Assembly (NCBI GenBank): GCA_016779565.1
Contig: JADHNJ010000015.1
Coordinates: forward strand, 1-52,702
From: Pseudomonadales bacterium
Lineage (GTDB): Bacteria; Pseudomonadota; Gammaproteobacteria; Pseudomonadales; Azotimanducaceae
DNA length: 52,702 nucleotides
Reading direction: 5' to 3'
Below, one piece after another: positions 38,039 to 45,474 of this stretch. The notes under the pieces are model-generated. The model did no database searches. It saw only the letters and a list, made by a program, of their open reading frames with translations, and was not told the DNA's origin. Every line of letters starts with the position of its first letter. The stretch's first letter is position 1. The position numbers were made by a program, and so were the translations under genes.

Positions 38039-38146
38039 CAATCGATCTGAACGTGACTATCGATCACAGTTCGGCTATCGATGACCGTGCGGTTGTCGAT
38101 GACAGTGTGGCTCTCGATCGGGGCGCGGCAGTCGATCAAATAGCGT
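38039..38146. repeat. 18-bp tandem array (6 copies) upstream of tdk
   Basis: Six directly adjacent 18-base units share TCGAT at 38042, 38060, 38078, 38096, 38114 and 38132, an exact 18-base period. Two units are CTATCGATGACCGTGCGG and TTGTCGATGACAGTGTGG. The differences keep a reading frame that is in phase with tdk and reads as hexapeptides such as [18 protein letters not shown]. The array ends 146 bases before the tdk start. Confidence 0.85.
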
Positions 38147-38292
38147 GCTGGGGCGAAGCAATCTGTGAGTTAAACTCTAGGCTCTATGTAGCACCTAGAT
38201 GTTTTGATATATTGTCTAGCCGTTTCGGGGCAGCATCAACACGCCGGGAATCCCAAGCCGTTGCGATGTCCGCTTATATTTGGCCGAGAATT

Positions 38293-38877
38293 ATGGCGAA
38301 ACTCTACTTTTATTACTCATCAATGAACGCTGGAAAATCTGCGGCCTTACTGCAATCGAGTTATAATTACCAGGAACGTGGGTTAGAAACATTATTACTC
38401 ACCCCGAGGATCAATGATCGCGATGGCAGTGATCAGATCACCTCTAGAATTGGAATATCTGCACCAGCCGCTACCTTCGATGTTGATGATGACCTTTTTG
38501 TTAAGGTTGGTGCGCGTGCAAACCAGTCTGCGCTTCATTGTGTCATGATTGATGAGGCGCAGTTTTTGACAAAGGTACAGGTCCATCAGTTGGGTTGTGT
38601 CTGTGATGAATTAGATATCCCTGTGCTTGCCTATGGGCTAAGAACAGACTTTCAGGGGGAGCCCTTTGAGGGTAGTCGATATTTACTAGCTTGGGCTGAT
38701 AATTTGAAAGAGCTTAAAGCGATTTGCCATTGTGGGCGTAAGGCGACCATGGTGCTGAGAGTAGATGCCTCTGGGAGGGTAATGACGACTGGTGAGCAGG
38801 TCGCGATTGGGGGTAATGCTCAATATGTCTCTGTATGTCGTCGGCATTTTTTTGAACGCTTTAGTCATGCTAGTTAA
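38293..38877 (+). CDS. tdk: thymidine kinase
   Basis: Tdk phosphorylates thymidine to dTMP in the salvage pathway. The 194-residue protein begins [20 protein letters not shown], with the P-loop at 12-16. It has the catalytic DEAQF (87-91), the lasso-loop region [15 protein letters not shown], and zinc ligands Cys145, Cys147, Cys182 and His185 (CHCGRK and VCRRH). This matches type II (E. coli-like) Tdk throughout. I start at the ATG at 38293. The same frame is open for 95 more codons upstream, but that part translates the 18-bp array and unrelated sequence and is not family sequence. Confidence 0.95.
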   Translation: MAKLYFYYSSMNAGKSAALLQSSYNYQERGLETLLLTPRINDRDGSDQITSRIGISAPAATFDVDDDLFVKVGARANQSALHCVMIDEAQFLTKVQVHQLGCVCDELDIPVLAYGLRTDFQGEPFEGSRYLLAWADNLKELKAICHCGRKATMVLRVDASGRVMTTGEQVAIGGNAQYVSVCRRHFFERFSHAS

Positions 38878-39046
38878 CCAATTTAAAGCCGCTGAGAAGG
38901 GTTTACGCAGAATAATCGGCGGATAGCTTGGCACCCGGTCTTTCCGAGTATCTGATTACTAGCGCCTGATGAGGTATTCGGTGGGTAAGAGTATTTGCGC
39001 GCTTTGAGCGCGTGGCTCGCAATGTTCTTTGAGAAAGTGGCAACGA

Positions 39047-39538
39047 ATGAAAAAGGTCGATCAAGGCAGCATATGGGTAGATGCCGACGCGTGTCCTGTT
39101 CCTATTAAAGAAACTCTCTTTAAAGCGGCCCAGCGTACCGGTATCGCTTTAACTCTGATCGCCAACCACAGCATGCGGGTGCCTCCCGGAGGGCATGTTC
39201 GATTTATATTAGTCCCTAAAGGATATGATGTTGCCGATCATCGTTTGCTCACTGAAGTGATTCCCGGTGACCTTGTGGTGACGCAAGATATTCCTTTGGC
39301 TGCTGAGTTGATCGACAAAGGTGCCGAGGTAGTGAGTCCCCGAGGTGAAATGTTTACGCCAGAAACTATCAAAGCCCGGTTGACGATGCGAGATTTCATG
39401 GAAACGATGCGAGCGAGTGGTGTGCAAAGTGGTGGTCCGGCAGTGCTGTCCAGTCGAGATCGACAACGTTTTGCTGGCGTATTGGACCGTTTTTGTCAGC
39501 GCCAGACCCGAAATGCGCAAAAAGACGAACGACATTGA
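39047..39538 (+). CDS. yaiI: UPF0178 (YaiI/YqxD) family protein, PIN-like nuclease fold
   Basis: The 163-residue protein has the YaiI signature. IWVDADACPVPIKETLFKAA near the N-terminus is followed by NHSMRVPP, VPKGYDVADHRL, GDLVVTQDIPLAAELIDKGA and the conserved SPRGEMFTPETI. The clustered aspartates match a PIN-like nuclease fold, but no activity has been established for the family. The ATG at 39047 is chosen because homology begins there; a TTG at 39029 lies six codons upstream. Confidence 0.92.
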   Translation: MKKVDQGSIWVDADACPVPIKETLFKAAQRTGIALTLIANHSMRVPPGGHVRFILVPKGYDVADHRLLTEVIPGDLVVTQDIPLAAELIDKGAEVVSPRGEMFTPETIKARLTMRDFMETMRASGVQSGGPAVLSSRDRQRFAGVLDRFCQRQTRNAQKDERH

Positions 39539-39663
39539 CAGGCTATTTACCGCTTCAAATTAAGGGTGCGAGTACGCTATTGAAGCGCATCGTCGCCATA
39601 GCCTTGTTAGGTGCTTGCACGACCTAGGCCAGGGTAAGCAATCTGTCAAACAGGAGAAAAATT

Positions 39664-40155
39664 GTGAGAATTGAATCCGGGTGTGTGGTGGTCATGGGCT
39701 ACCGCGTTTCTGAGTATCAAGGCGATCTGTTAGAAAAAGGAGAGATCGATCAGCCCATGGTCTATCTGCATGGACATCGAAATATATTACCGGGTTTAGA
39801 GGCCGAACTGACTGGTAAGGCTGAGGGTGACGAGGTGTCGGTGGTCTTGCCGCCAGAGCGGGCCTATGGGTTGTATCGTGAAGATGCGGTAGACCGGGTT
39901 CCGATAAAGCATTTATTAAGGCCGCCAAAGAGGCTGAAAGCCGGTGACTTGGTCCGGGTTAACACCAAAAACGGCGCTCGGGATGCCCGGGTGATCAAAG
40001 TGGGCCGCTTTAATGTCGACCTTGATAGTAACCATCCCTACGCGGGTAAAACCTTACAGTTTGATCTTACGATTGAGCGAGTCAGGGCGGCTACTCCTGA
40101 GGAAATCGCCCATGGCCATAGTCATGGGGGCGATGGCACCGCGGGGCATGCTTAG
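39664..40155 (+). CDS. slyD: SlyD-like FKBP peptidyl-prolyl isomerase
   Basis: SlyD-type FKBPs combine prolyl isomerase and chaperone activity. The 163-residue protein has an FKBP domain split by an insert-in-flap segment (about 75-130), with GHRNILPGLEAELTGKAEGDE (first FKBP part, 36-56) and YAGKTLQFDLTIERV closing the domain. A histidine-rich tail (HGHSHGGDG) could bind nickel or other metals, as in E. coli SlyD. The start is a GTG at 39664 with AGGAG upstream. Confidence 0.92.
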   Translation: MRIESGCVVVMGYRVSEYQGDLLEKGEIDQPMVYLHGHRNILPGLEAELTGKAEGDEVSVVLPPERAYGLYREDAVDRVPIKHLLRPPKRLKAGDLVRVNTKNGARDARVIKVGRFNVDLDSNHPYAGKTLQFDLTIERVRAATPEEIAHGHSHGGDGTAGHA

Positions 40156-40566
40156 TGTAATGGCGTTGGGTTAGAGTTCAGCAACAATGCCAGCGGAAAA
40201 TACTTATTTTGCACAAAGCGTTGGATTCATGGCGTGAAGCTCGATCAGTGCGTAAGCGAATGGCAAGCGCTTTTTTCCGGACACCATCGTCGATCAGCCA
40301 CAAGAGCGTTGTTGGCAAATGTCACCTTGAACTGCCGTACGAGCCCACCAACAAAATGTGACTTGATGAAAAGCACTGTTTCAGAAAATGGCTGAGTTTG
40401 GGCTTTAGCCCGCTTTTATGCGTGAGTTTCAGCCTAAACACGTCGATTCGCAGGCCGATATGATCAAATGGGCAGCCCTTTAGTCGAGCGTAGTCGCCCT
40501 CTGCGAAAGCCCAATGACCCTAGATCGGGCTTGAAACGATGAGACCAGATCGCAACGGAAAGTATT
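40156..40566. other. 411-base gap between convergent slyD and enoyl-CoA hydratase genes
   Basis: I find no convincing gene on either strand. The slyD frame stays open for about 77 codons after its TAG, but the translation is not protein-like. A short hairpin, GGGCTTTAGCCC at 40400-40411 followed by GCTTTT, might act as a weak terminator. No intact insertion sequence or repeat is visible. Confidence 0.45.
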
Positions 40567-41370
40567 TTATTGACCGGTCCATACAGGCGCGCGTTTTTCG
40601 GCAAACGCTCGGGGTCCCTCCTCAGCATCTAAGCTATTTTGCCGAGCCAACTCCTCGGGATATTGGTGGTAAAAAGCTTCAGGTAACGGGCGATCGAGGC
40701 CTGCCATGGCGGAGGCCTTAGTCGCACGAACGGCAAGCGGCGCGCATTGTAAGATGTCGTCAACATAGCCTTGAACAGTATGCTCAAGAGCCTCCAGCGG
40801 CACTACCTCGTTCACCAGTCCGAGTTCATAGGCGCGCTGGGCCGACATATGCCGACCGGTAAGCAGGTAGCCCATGGCGGTTTTCAGCCCAATCTGTCTT
40901 GGTAAACGGTGCACACCGCCGCTGCCAGCGATGAGTCCGCGTCTTGGCTCGGGTAGGCCAAATGTAGCGTGCTCTGCTGCAATGATGAGATCGCACGCTA
41001 ATGCGATCTCAAGCCCGCCTCCGAGGGCATAGCCATTGACCATGGCGATTAAAGGTTTTGAGAAATGCCATCGCTCGGCGATATGCCGCGTCTCGCGCTG
41101 GAAGTGTCTTGCCGCTTCACGCTCAGATGCTGAAGCAGTTTTTAGTCTGGCGCGGGCTTTGAGATCGGCGCCCGCGCAGAAGGCGCGATCTCCAGCGCCA
41201 GTAATCACGCCAATCCAAATATCATCATGGGTTTCAATATCATCTAGGTGTTGAGACAGTTGCCACCTGAGTTCTGGATTGAGTGCATTCATGGCTTCGG
41301 GTCGGTTTAAGGTAATCCACGCAACATGACTGTCTACCCGGTAAGTGGTGGTCGGAGTTGTTTCGATCAT
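40567..41370 (-). CDS. enoyl-CoA hydratase/isomerase family protein
   Basis: The 267-residue crotonase-fold protein has the oxyanion-hole segments FCAGADL (64-70) and YALGGGLEIALACD (114-127). Both glutamates used by true hydratases are present, Glu121 in GGGLE and Glu141 in PEPRRGLIAGSGG. It should therefore hydrate an enoyl-CoA rather than being only an isomerase, but chain length is unknown. The ATG at 41370 has GGAG seven bases upstream; the longer frame to 41436 would overlap the Nudix gene. It is the last gene of a leftward four-gene acyl-CoA operon. Confidence 0.9.
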   Translation of the reverse strand: MIETTPTTTYRVDSHVAWITLNRPEAMNALNPELRWQLSQHLDDIETHDDIWIGVITGAGDRAFCAGADLKARARLKTASASEREAARHFQRETRHIAERWHFSKPLIAMVNGYALGGGLEIALACDLIIAAEHATFGLPEPRRGLIAGSGGVHRLPRQIGLKTAMGYLLTGRHMSAQRAYELGLVNEVVPLEALEHTVQGYVDDILQCAPLAVRATKASAMAGLDRPLPEAFYHQYPEELARQNSLDAEEGPRAFAEKRAPVWTGQ

Positions 41371-41401
41371 GAAGGCTCCAGGTAAGCGATTGGCAGCTTG
41401 G

Positions 41402-42133
41402 TTAGCTCTTAGGGAGTGATGGCTGGTAATGTTCAAAGGTTTTTTGACCCTTGATCATGGTCAAAAGCGCTTCAACCGACGGGTAAGCGTTGAGCGTTTC
41501 GAGTTGCTTGATGGTTACACGCATCATGCCAAAACGATCTTGCTTATTGTCTGATAGCGCTTGCTGGGGCGATATCCATAGACTGTCGGTGGTTTCCCCA
41601 CCATCGTGCTGGTGATCTTGTTTTGCGGGCGCCTGCGCGATAAAAAATCTCGTGTCAAATCGTCTTGGTCTGCCGGGAGGCGTGACCCAACGATTAAAGT
41701 AATGTACCTGGTCGAGCGCGAGGGTTAGCTCATGACGCTCGCAGAAAGTCAGCATGTCTATTTGGCCTTGGTGAATGCGGTCTCGCGCCGACAGCAAGTC
41801 GGTATTGAAGGTATCAACCATAGCCCCGCGCTTGTCATAGGCCAGTAATATGCCCGCCTCTTCAAAGGATTCTCGAATCCCCGCGACCCAGCAGGCTTGC
41901 CAGTCGTCTCCTAAGGCTTGTTGCTGGAGGCGCTGCTCTGGCGCTAGTGGACTCAAATATTTTTGTAACCTTGAGTCATAGTCTGAGGAGTCGATTTTAC
42001 CGCCTGGGAAGACATACATACCGCCTGCAAATACCGCAGACTGTGTGCGTTTTAACATCAGTATTTCGTACTGAGGCGCTGCAGGCCTGACAATTATAAT
42101 GGTCGCCGCAGGTCGAATAGGTTGATCGTCCAC
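41402..42133 (-). CDS. NUDIX hydrolase, NUDT19-like (CoA/acyl-CoA type)
   Basis: The 243-residue protein has a Nudix box interrupted by an insertion between GG and the REXXEE part. It reads GGMYVFPGGKID early and then AGIRESFEEAGILL (84-97), with catalytic Arg87, Glu88, Glu91 and Glu92. That split arrangement, with the long C-terminal part and FDTRFFIAQAP, is typical of NUDT19-like enzymes that hydrolyse CoA and acyl-CoA to 4'-phosphopantetheine compounds. The setting between a CoA transferase and an enoyl-CoA hydratase supports this. The start is a GTG 4 bases after the CoA-transferase stop. Confidence 0.85.
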   Translation of the reverse strand: MDDQPIRPAATIIIVRPAAPQYEILMLKRTQSAVFAGGMYVFPGGKIDSSDYDSRLQKYLSPLAPEQRLQQQALGDDWQACWVAGIRESFEEAGILLAYDKRGAMVDTFNTDLLSARDRIHQGQIDMLTFCERHELTLALDQVHYFNRWVTPPGRPRRFDTRFFIAQAPAKQDHQHDGGETTDSLWISPQQALSDNKQDRFGMMRVTIKQLETLNAYPSVEALLTMIKGQKTFEHYQPSLPKS

Positions 42134-42137
42134 CGGA

Positions 42138-43346
42138 CTAAGGTCCTTTAGGCGAGATCAGCACATCGGGATCGCAACCAAATTCGGCTAAAATCCGCTC
42201 AGAATGCTCACCCAGTGCTGGCGCGGTGCCAGTTGGACCGACGGCTGTTTGGCCAAATCTCATTGGAATTCCAACTGTTCGATACTCACCGGCTGGGTGA
42301 TCTGAAATTCTCGGGAATAAGTTGATTGCCTCTGCTTGGGGATCCCCAGGAACTTCATGTAATCCAAGGACAGGGCCCCAAATTAAACCAGCTGCGTCAA
42401 AGATTTTACCCCACTCATCCCGGCTTCGATTCGCAAGCGCGGCATCGATACCAGCAGTCAGCTCAGGCATATGGTCATAACGACCTTTTGGTGTTGCATA
42501 CTTCTCTTCTTCAAGCCAGTGATCAAGGTCTAAGGCCCTGCAAAAGTCCACCCATTGACCGGCGCCGGGCATATTAAAAACAACCCACTTGCCATCTCCG
42601 CAGGGATAACGATTAGCTGTCGGGGTTAGCATGTTTGGTCTTGCGCGTCTGCGAACTGGCGCCGCATCCATCGCTGTTGTCGCGTAGTCAGACGCTTGCG
42701 TCCAAACGGCTGTCTCATACAGAGAGGTTTCAATGGTCTGGCCAGTGCCCGAGCGCTCAGCCTGTCGTAATGCGGCTAAAATGCCGGCAACAAAGGCGAG
42801 CCCAGTTGTGTGATCGCCCTGGGCCGGACGCGCTTGAGGTACGATCCCATCATCGCCCTCTCGCATGGCATCATAGAGCCCTGAGCGCCCAAAAAAGGCG
42901 GTGACATCATAACCGGGACGCCAGGCATCGGGTCCGCTCGTGCCGTAACCTGTTAGGGTGGCGTGGACCAGCGTAGGATTGATCTTAAATAAAGTCTCAG
43001 GGTCGAGTGCATATTTTTGTTGGCGCGGAAGTAACAAGTTGCACATGAAAATGTGAGCAGAGGCGCAGAGGGTGTGAACTACTTTGATACCCGCTTCGCT
43101 GGTGAGGTCAACGATCAGCGATTCTTTACCTCTGTTGTCAACATCGAACTGAAAATCTACAGCTTTTAAAGGAGAGTCTATTTTGGGCGCTCTTCCCATG
43201 TTGCGCATGGGGTCACCGGTAGGAGGTTCGATCTTGATGACACGGGCACCTAGGTCTGCAAGTATGGCGCCGGCACTCGGTGAGGCCATCCAATTATCAA
43301 TTTCGATTACCAACAAGTCGTCTAGTGGGGAAGCCAACTGAGTCAC
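42138..43346 (-). CDS. CaiB/BaiF (class III) CoA-transferase family protein
   Basis: The 402-residue protein has the class III CoA-transferase pattern: an N-terminal VIEIDNWMASPSAGAILADLGA, then RVIKIEPPTGDPMR, and the catalytic aspartate Asp178 in ARPAQGDHTTGL, which forms the acyl anhydride. The family moves CoA between carboxylic acids; the substrate pair cannot be told. It sits in a leftward operon with a TauD-type dioxygenase upstream and a Nudix hydrolase and enoyl-CoA hydratase downstream, suggesting degradation of one particular carboxylic acid. Confidence 0.9.
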   Translation of the reverse strand: MTQLASPLDDLLVIEIDNWMASPSAGAILADLGARVIKIEPPTGDPMRNMGRAPKIDSPLKAVDFQFDVDNRGKESLIVDLTSEAGIKVVHTLCASAHIFMCNLLLPRQQKYALDPETLFKINPTLVHATLTGYGTSGPDAWRPGYDVTAFFGRSGLYDAMREGDDGIVPQARPAQGDHTTGLAFVAGILAALRQAERSGTGQTIETSLYETAVWTQASDYATTAMDAAPVRRRARPNMLTPTANRYPCGDGKWVVFNMPGAGQWVDFCRALDLDHWLEEEKYATPKGRYDHMPELTAGIDAALANRSRDEWGKIFDAAGLIWGPVLGLHEVPGDPQAEAINLFPRISDHPAGEYRTVGIPMRFGQTAVGPTGTAPALGEHSERILAEFGCDPDVLISPKGP

Positions 43347-43423
43347 TCCTACAATGTGTTTAGGAGATCCAATGATATGAGAGTCGACCTGAATTAGGAA
43401 GTCGAGGTCAGTGCTAGCAGGCC

Positions 43424-44314
43424 CTAGCTGGGACGAGGATTAAAGTGGAAATAAAGCTGTCGGTCGTGTCGACTGGCGGCAGATAACGGTCCTGGCCTCT
43501 GATAGGGTTGAGCCTGGTGAGGCTCATATGCGGTGACCTCGTCGCCCATAATGGTGACGCGCTCGATGATGCGTTCGCCCGTGAAATCGTTCAAAACAAA
43601 ATGCTGGGTACAACGGTTGTCCCACATGCAGATGGTCCCCGGATGCCACTGATACCGCACTGTGAACCGAGGTTGACTGACAAAGCGGGTCAAATAGCGC
43701 AGCAGGACATCACTCTCCGGAGCGGACAGTTCGACGATGCGACGGGTGAAATGTTCATTAACGTAGAGCGCTGGCTGGCCAGTCTCAGGATGACTTCGTA
43801 CAACCGGGTGAACGGCCGTTTGTTCCGGATGGTTATGAGGATGCGCATCATGAAGCGCAGTAAGCTGACGACACAGCGTTTGAAACGGTTCTGAAAGCTC
43901 CGCATAGGCCAAATACAAATTGCTCCACATCGTGTCGCCACCGATGGGTGGGCACTTGATCATATTCAAAATAGACATTTTAGCGGGCTGAGGTTGGAAC
44001 GTAATATCAGTATGCCATTCATCGGCGATGCCACCCTGACTCGCGGTCAGGCGGAAGATTGAAGGCGGTGAATCGTCGTCTTTTCCTAGGTTAGGATGGT
44101 CTTCGAGGATACCAAATTGGGCGCCGAGCGCGACATGCTCGTTTTGATTAAGCGATTGTTCTGGAAAAAATAGGACTTGGTGTTCAAGCAGAAGGGCTTT
44201 GATATGGTCGATGTCATCAGGTGATGCATGGCGCAAAGCAATGCCTGTGATTTCAGCGCCTAACGCGGAAGATAACCTGCGGACCTCAAATTGATCGGAG
44301 AAAGAATTGACCAT
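43424..44314 (-). CDS. TauD/TfdA family Fe(II)/2-oxoglutarate dioxygenase
   Basis: The 296-residue protein is an alpha-ketoglutarate dioxygenase. The iron triad is His101 and Asp103 in EWHTDITF and His238 in CTQHFVLND; Arg252 is placed to bind 2-oxoglutarate. The N-terminal FEVRRLSSALGAEITGI is typical of taurine/2,4-D-type members. The substrate is unknown. The ATG at 44314, with AAGGA upstream, is the homology start; the frame is open to 44434 without support. It heads the leftward operon, 78 bases before the CoA-transferase gene. Confidence 0.9.
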   Translation of the reverse strand: MVNSFSDQFEVRRLSSALGAEITGIALRHASPDDIDHIKALLLEHQVLFFPEQSLNQNEHVALGAQFGILEDHPNLGKDDDSPPSIFRLTASQGGIADEWHTDITFQPQPAKMSILNMIKCPPIGGDTMWSNLYLAYAELSEPFQTLCRQLTALHDAHPHNHPEQTAVHPVVRSHPETGQPALYVNEHFTRRIVELSAPESDVLLRYLTRFVSQPRFTVRYQWHPGTICMWDNRCTQHFVLNDFTGERIIERVTIMGDEVTAYEPHQAQPYQRPGPLSAASRHDRQLYFHFNPRPS

Positions 44315-44506
44315 GGCAAAAAGTCCTTCCAAACTGGCCAAAAGTGTAATCGAACCAGCATCGAAAAGAAATTGAGACTTGGGTTTTGATGTTGGCCTTG
44401 GAGCGAGCACAGGGTTTGACGTTTCTGAGGGCAATTGTTTGAGTCCGTCATGAACTTAAGCAACGCTGGATTTTTGTGATCTGCCCAAGCAATCATGAGG
44501 CGGCTT

Positions 44507-45448
44507 ATGCAAGGCATCAGATTATGTCAGGGACAATGGTGGGTCAGCGATACGCTTGAGGTAGCAACCCCCGGACCAGACGAAACCCTAGTTTCGGTGC
44601 GTTTTGCGGGCATCTGTGGGACAGACCTAGCCCTAGCGGCAGGTTATTATGCGTTTGATGGAATCCCAGGTCATGAGTTTGTTGGGGTTGCAGAAACCGG
44701 GCCCTTGCAAGGGCGGCGTGTTGTGGCAGATATCAACCTAAGCTGCGGTCGATGCGATGTATGCCTGTCAGGTCAGACCAAACATTGTCCAAGTCGACAG
44801 GTGCTTGGAATAAAGCAAGCTGCTGGGGTCTTCGCAGAGCAGGTCTGTATTCCTACCGCCAATTTGTTTGAGGTGCCCGATGGTTTAAGCGACGAGTTGG
44901 CGGTACTAGCAGAGCCGGTTGCCGCAGCGCTTGAAGTGCTGGCTGAGATGCCAAAACCCATACCTGAGTCGGCAACTGTTATCGGCGCTGGGAGGCTAGG
45001 GTTACTGGCTGCACACGTCTTGGCAGCGGCCGGCTGTAAAGTCAAGCTGCTGGTCCGCAATCAAACGAGAGCGTTGCATGTCCAAAATAGAGACATCGAA
45101 ATCGTTACTCACATCAAACCGAGCAGCGAATCTTGGGTCGTAGACTGCTCAGGATCTGTCTCAGGATTGAATGCTGCACTTGCAGCGTTGTCTCCCCGTG
45201 GAACGCTAGTGCTTAAGAGCACTTTGCAGGAGGCAGTTGGGATCGATTTTAGTCCAGTGATGGTCAAGGAGTTAACCGTTCAAGGTTCCCGGTGTGGCAA
45301 ACTCGATCAGGCCTTGATTTGGCTGGCATCCGGACACTTAACAGAGCCAGAAATGGTCAGCTTCGGGTTCTCAGATATTGAGCGAGCGCTCGCTGCCGCG
45401 CTCGATCCGAGGTTTTTTAAGGTGCTTTTAAGGCCTAATAGGGTCTAG
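44507..45448 (+). CDS. zinc-dependent medium-chain dehydrogenase
   Basis: The 313-residue protein is an MDR-family dehydrogenase. Catalytic zinc ligands are Cys37 in GICGTD, His56 and Glu57 in PGHEFVG, and Glu136 in LAEP. Structural zinc is held by Cys80, Cys83, Cys86 and Cys94. The Rossmann loop is GAGRLG (160-165), and the substrate could be an alcohol or polyol. It is shorter than most MDRs (around 340-350), mainly in the cofactor domain. I prefer the ATG at 44507, which has GAGG upstream, over the ATG at 44495. It is divergent from the dioxygenase operon. Confidence 0.88.
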   Translation: MQGIRLCQGQWWVSDTLEVATPGPDETLVSVRFAGICGTDLALAAGYYAFDGIPGHEFVGVAETGPLQGRRVVADINLSCGRCDVCLSGQTKHCPSRQVLGIKQAAGVFAEQVCIPTANLFEVPDGLSDELAVLAEPVAAALEVLAEMPKPIPESATVIGAGRLGLLAAHVLAAAGCKVKLLVRNQTRALHVQNRDIEIVTHIKPSSESWVVDCSGSVSGLNAALAALSPRGTLVLKSTLQEAVGIDFSPVMVKELTVQGSRCGKLDQALIWLASGHLTEPEMVSFGFSDIERALAAALDPRFFKVLLRPNRV

Positions 45449-45474
45449 GCTAAGCCTTTGCCCAAGCGTTGGGG

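Larger units (their letters stand above)
37719..38292. other. dnaE2-tdk divergent intergenic region (574 bases)
   Basis: This gap contains the dnaE2 leader and LexA site (37810-37838) and an 18-bp tandem array (38039-38146). About 145 bases lead from the array to the tdk start, in which I see no further gene or hairpin terminator. The tdk frame is open upstream to 38008, through the array, but nothing before 38293 resembles thymidine kinase. Confidence 0.6.

Noticed and set aside
38008-38292. 95-codon N-terminal extension of thymidine kinase
   Set aside because: Homology to Tdk begins exactly at the ATG at 38293. The extension translates the 18-bp array. I kept the hexapeptide pattern as a finding only.
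40156-40410. read-through extension of slyD or transposase remnant
   Set aside because: The frame is open after the slyD stop, but the translation shows no conserved motif. No terminal inverted repeats or target duplication were seen.
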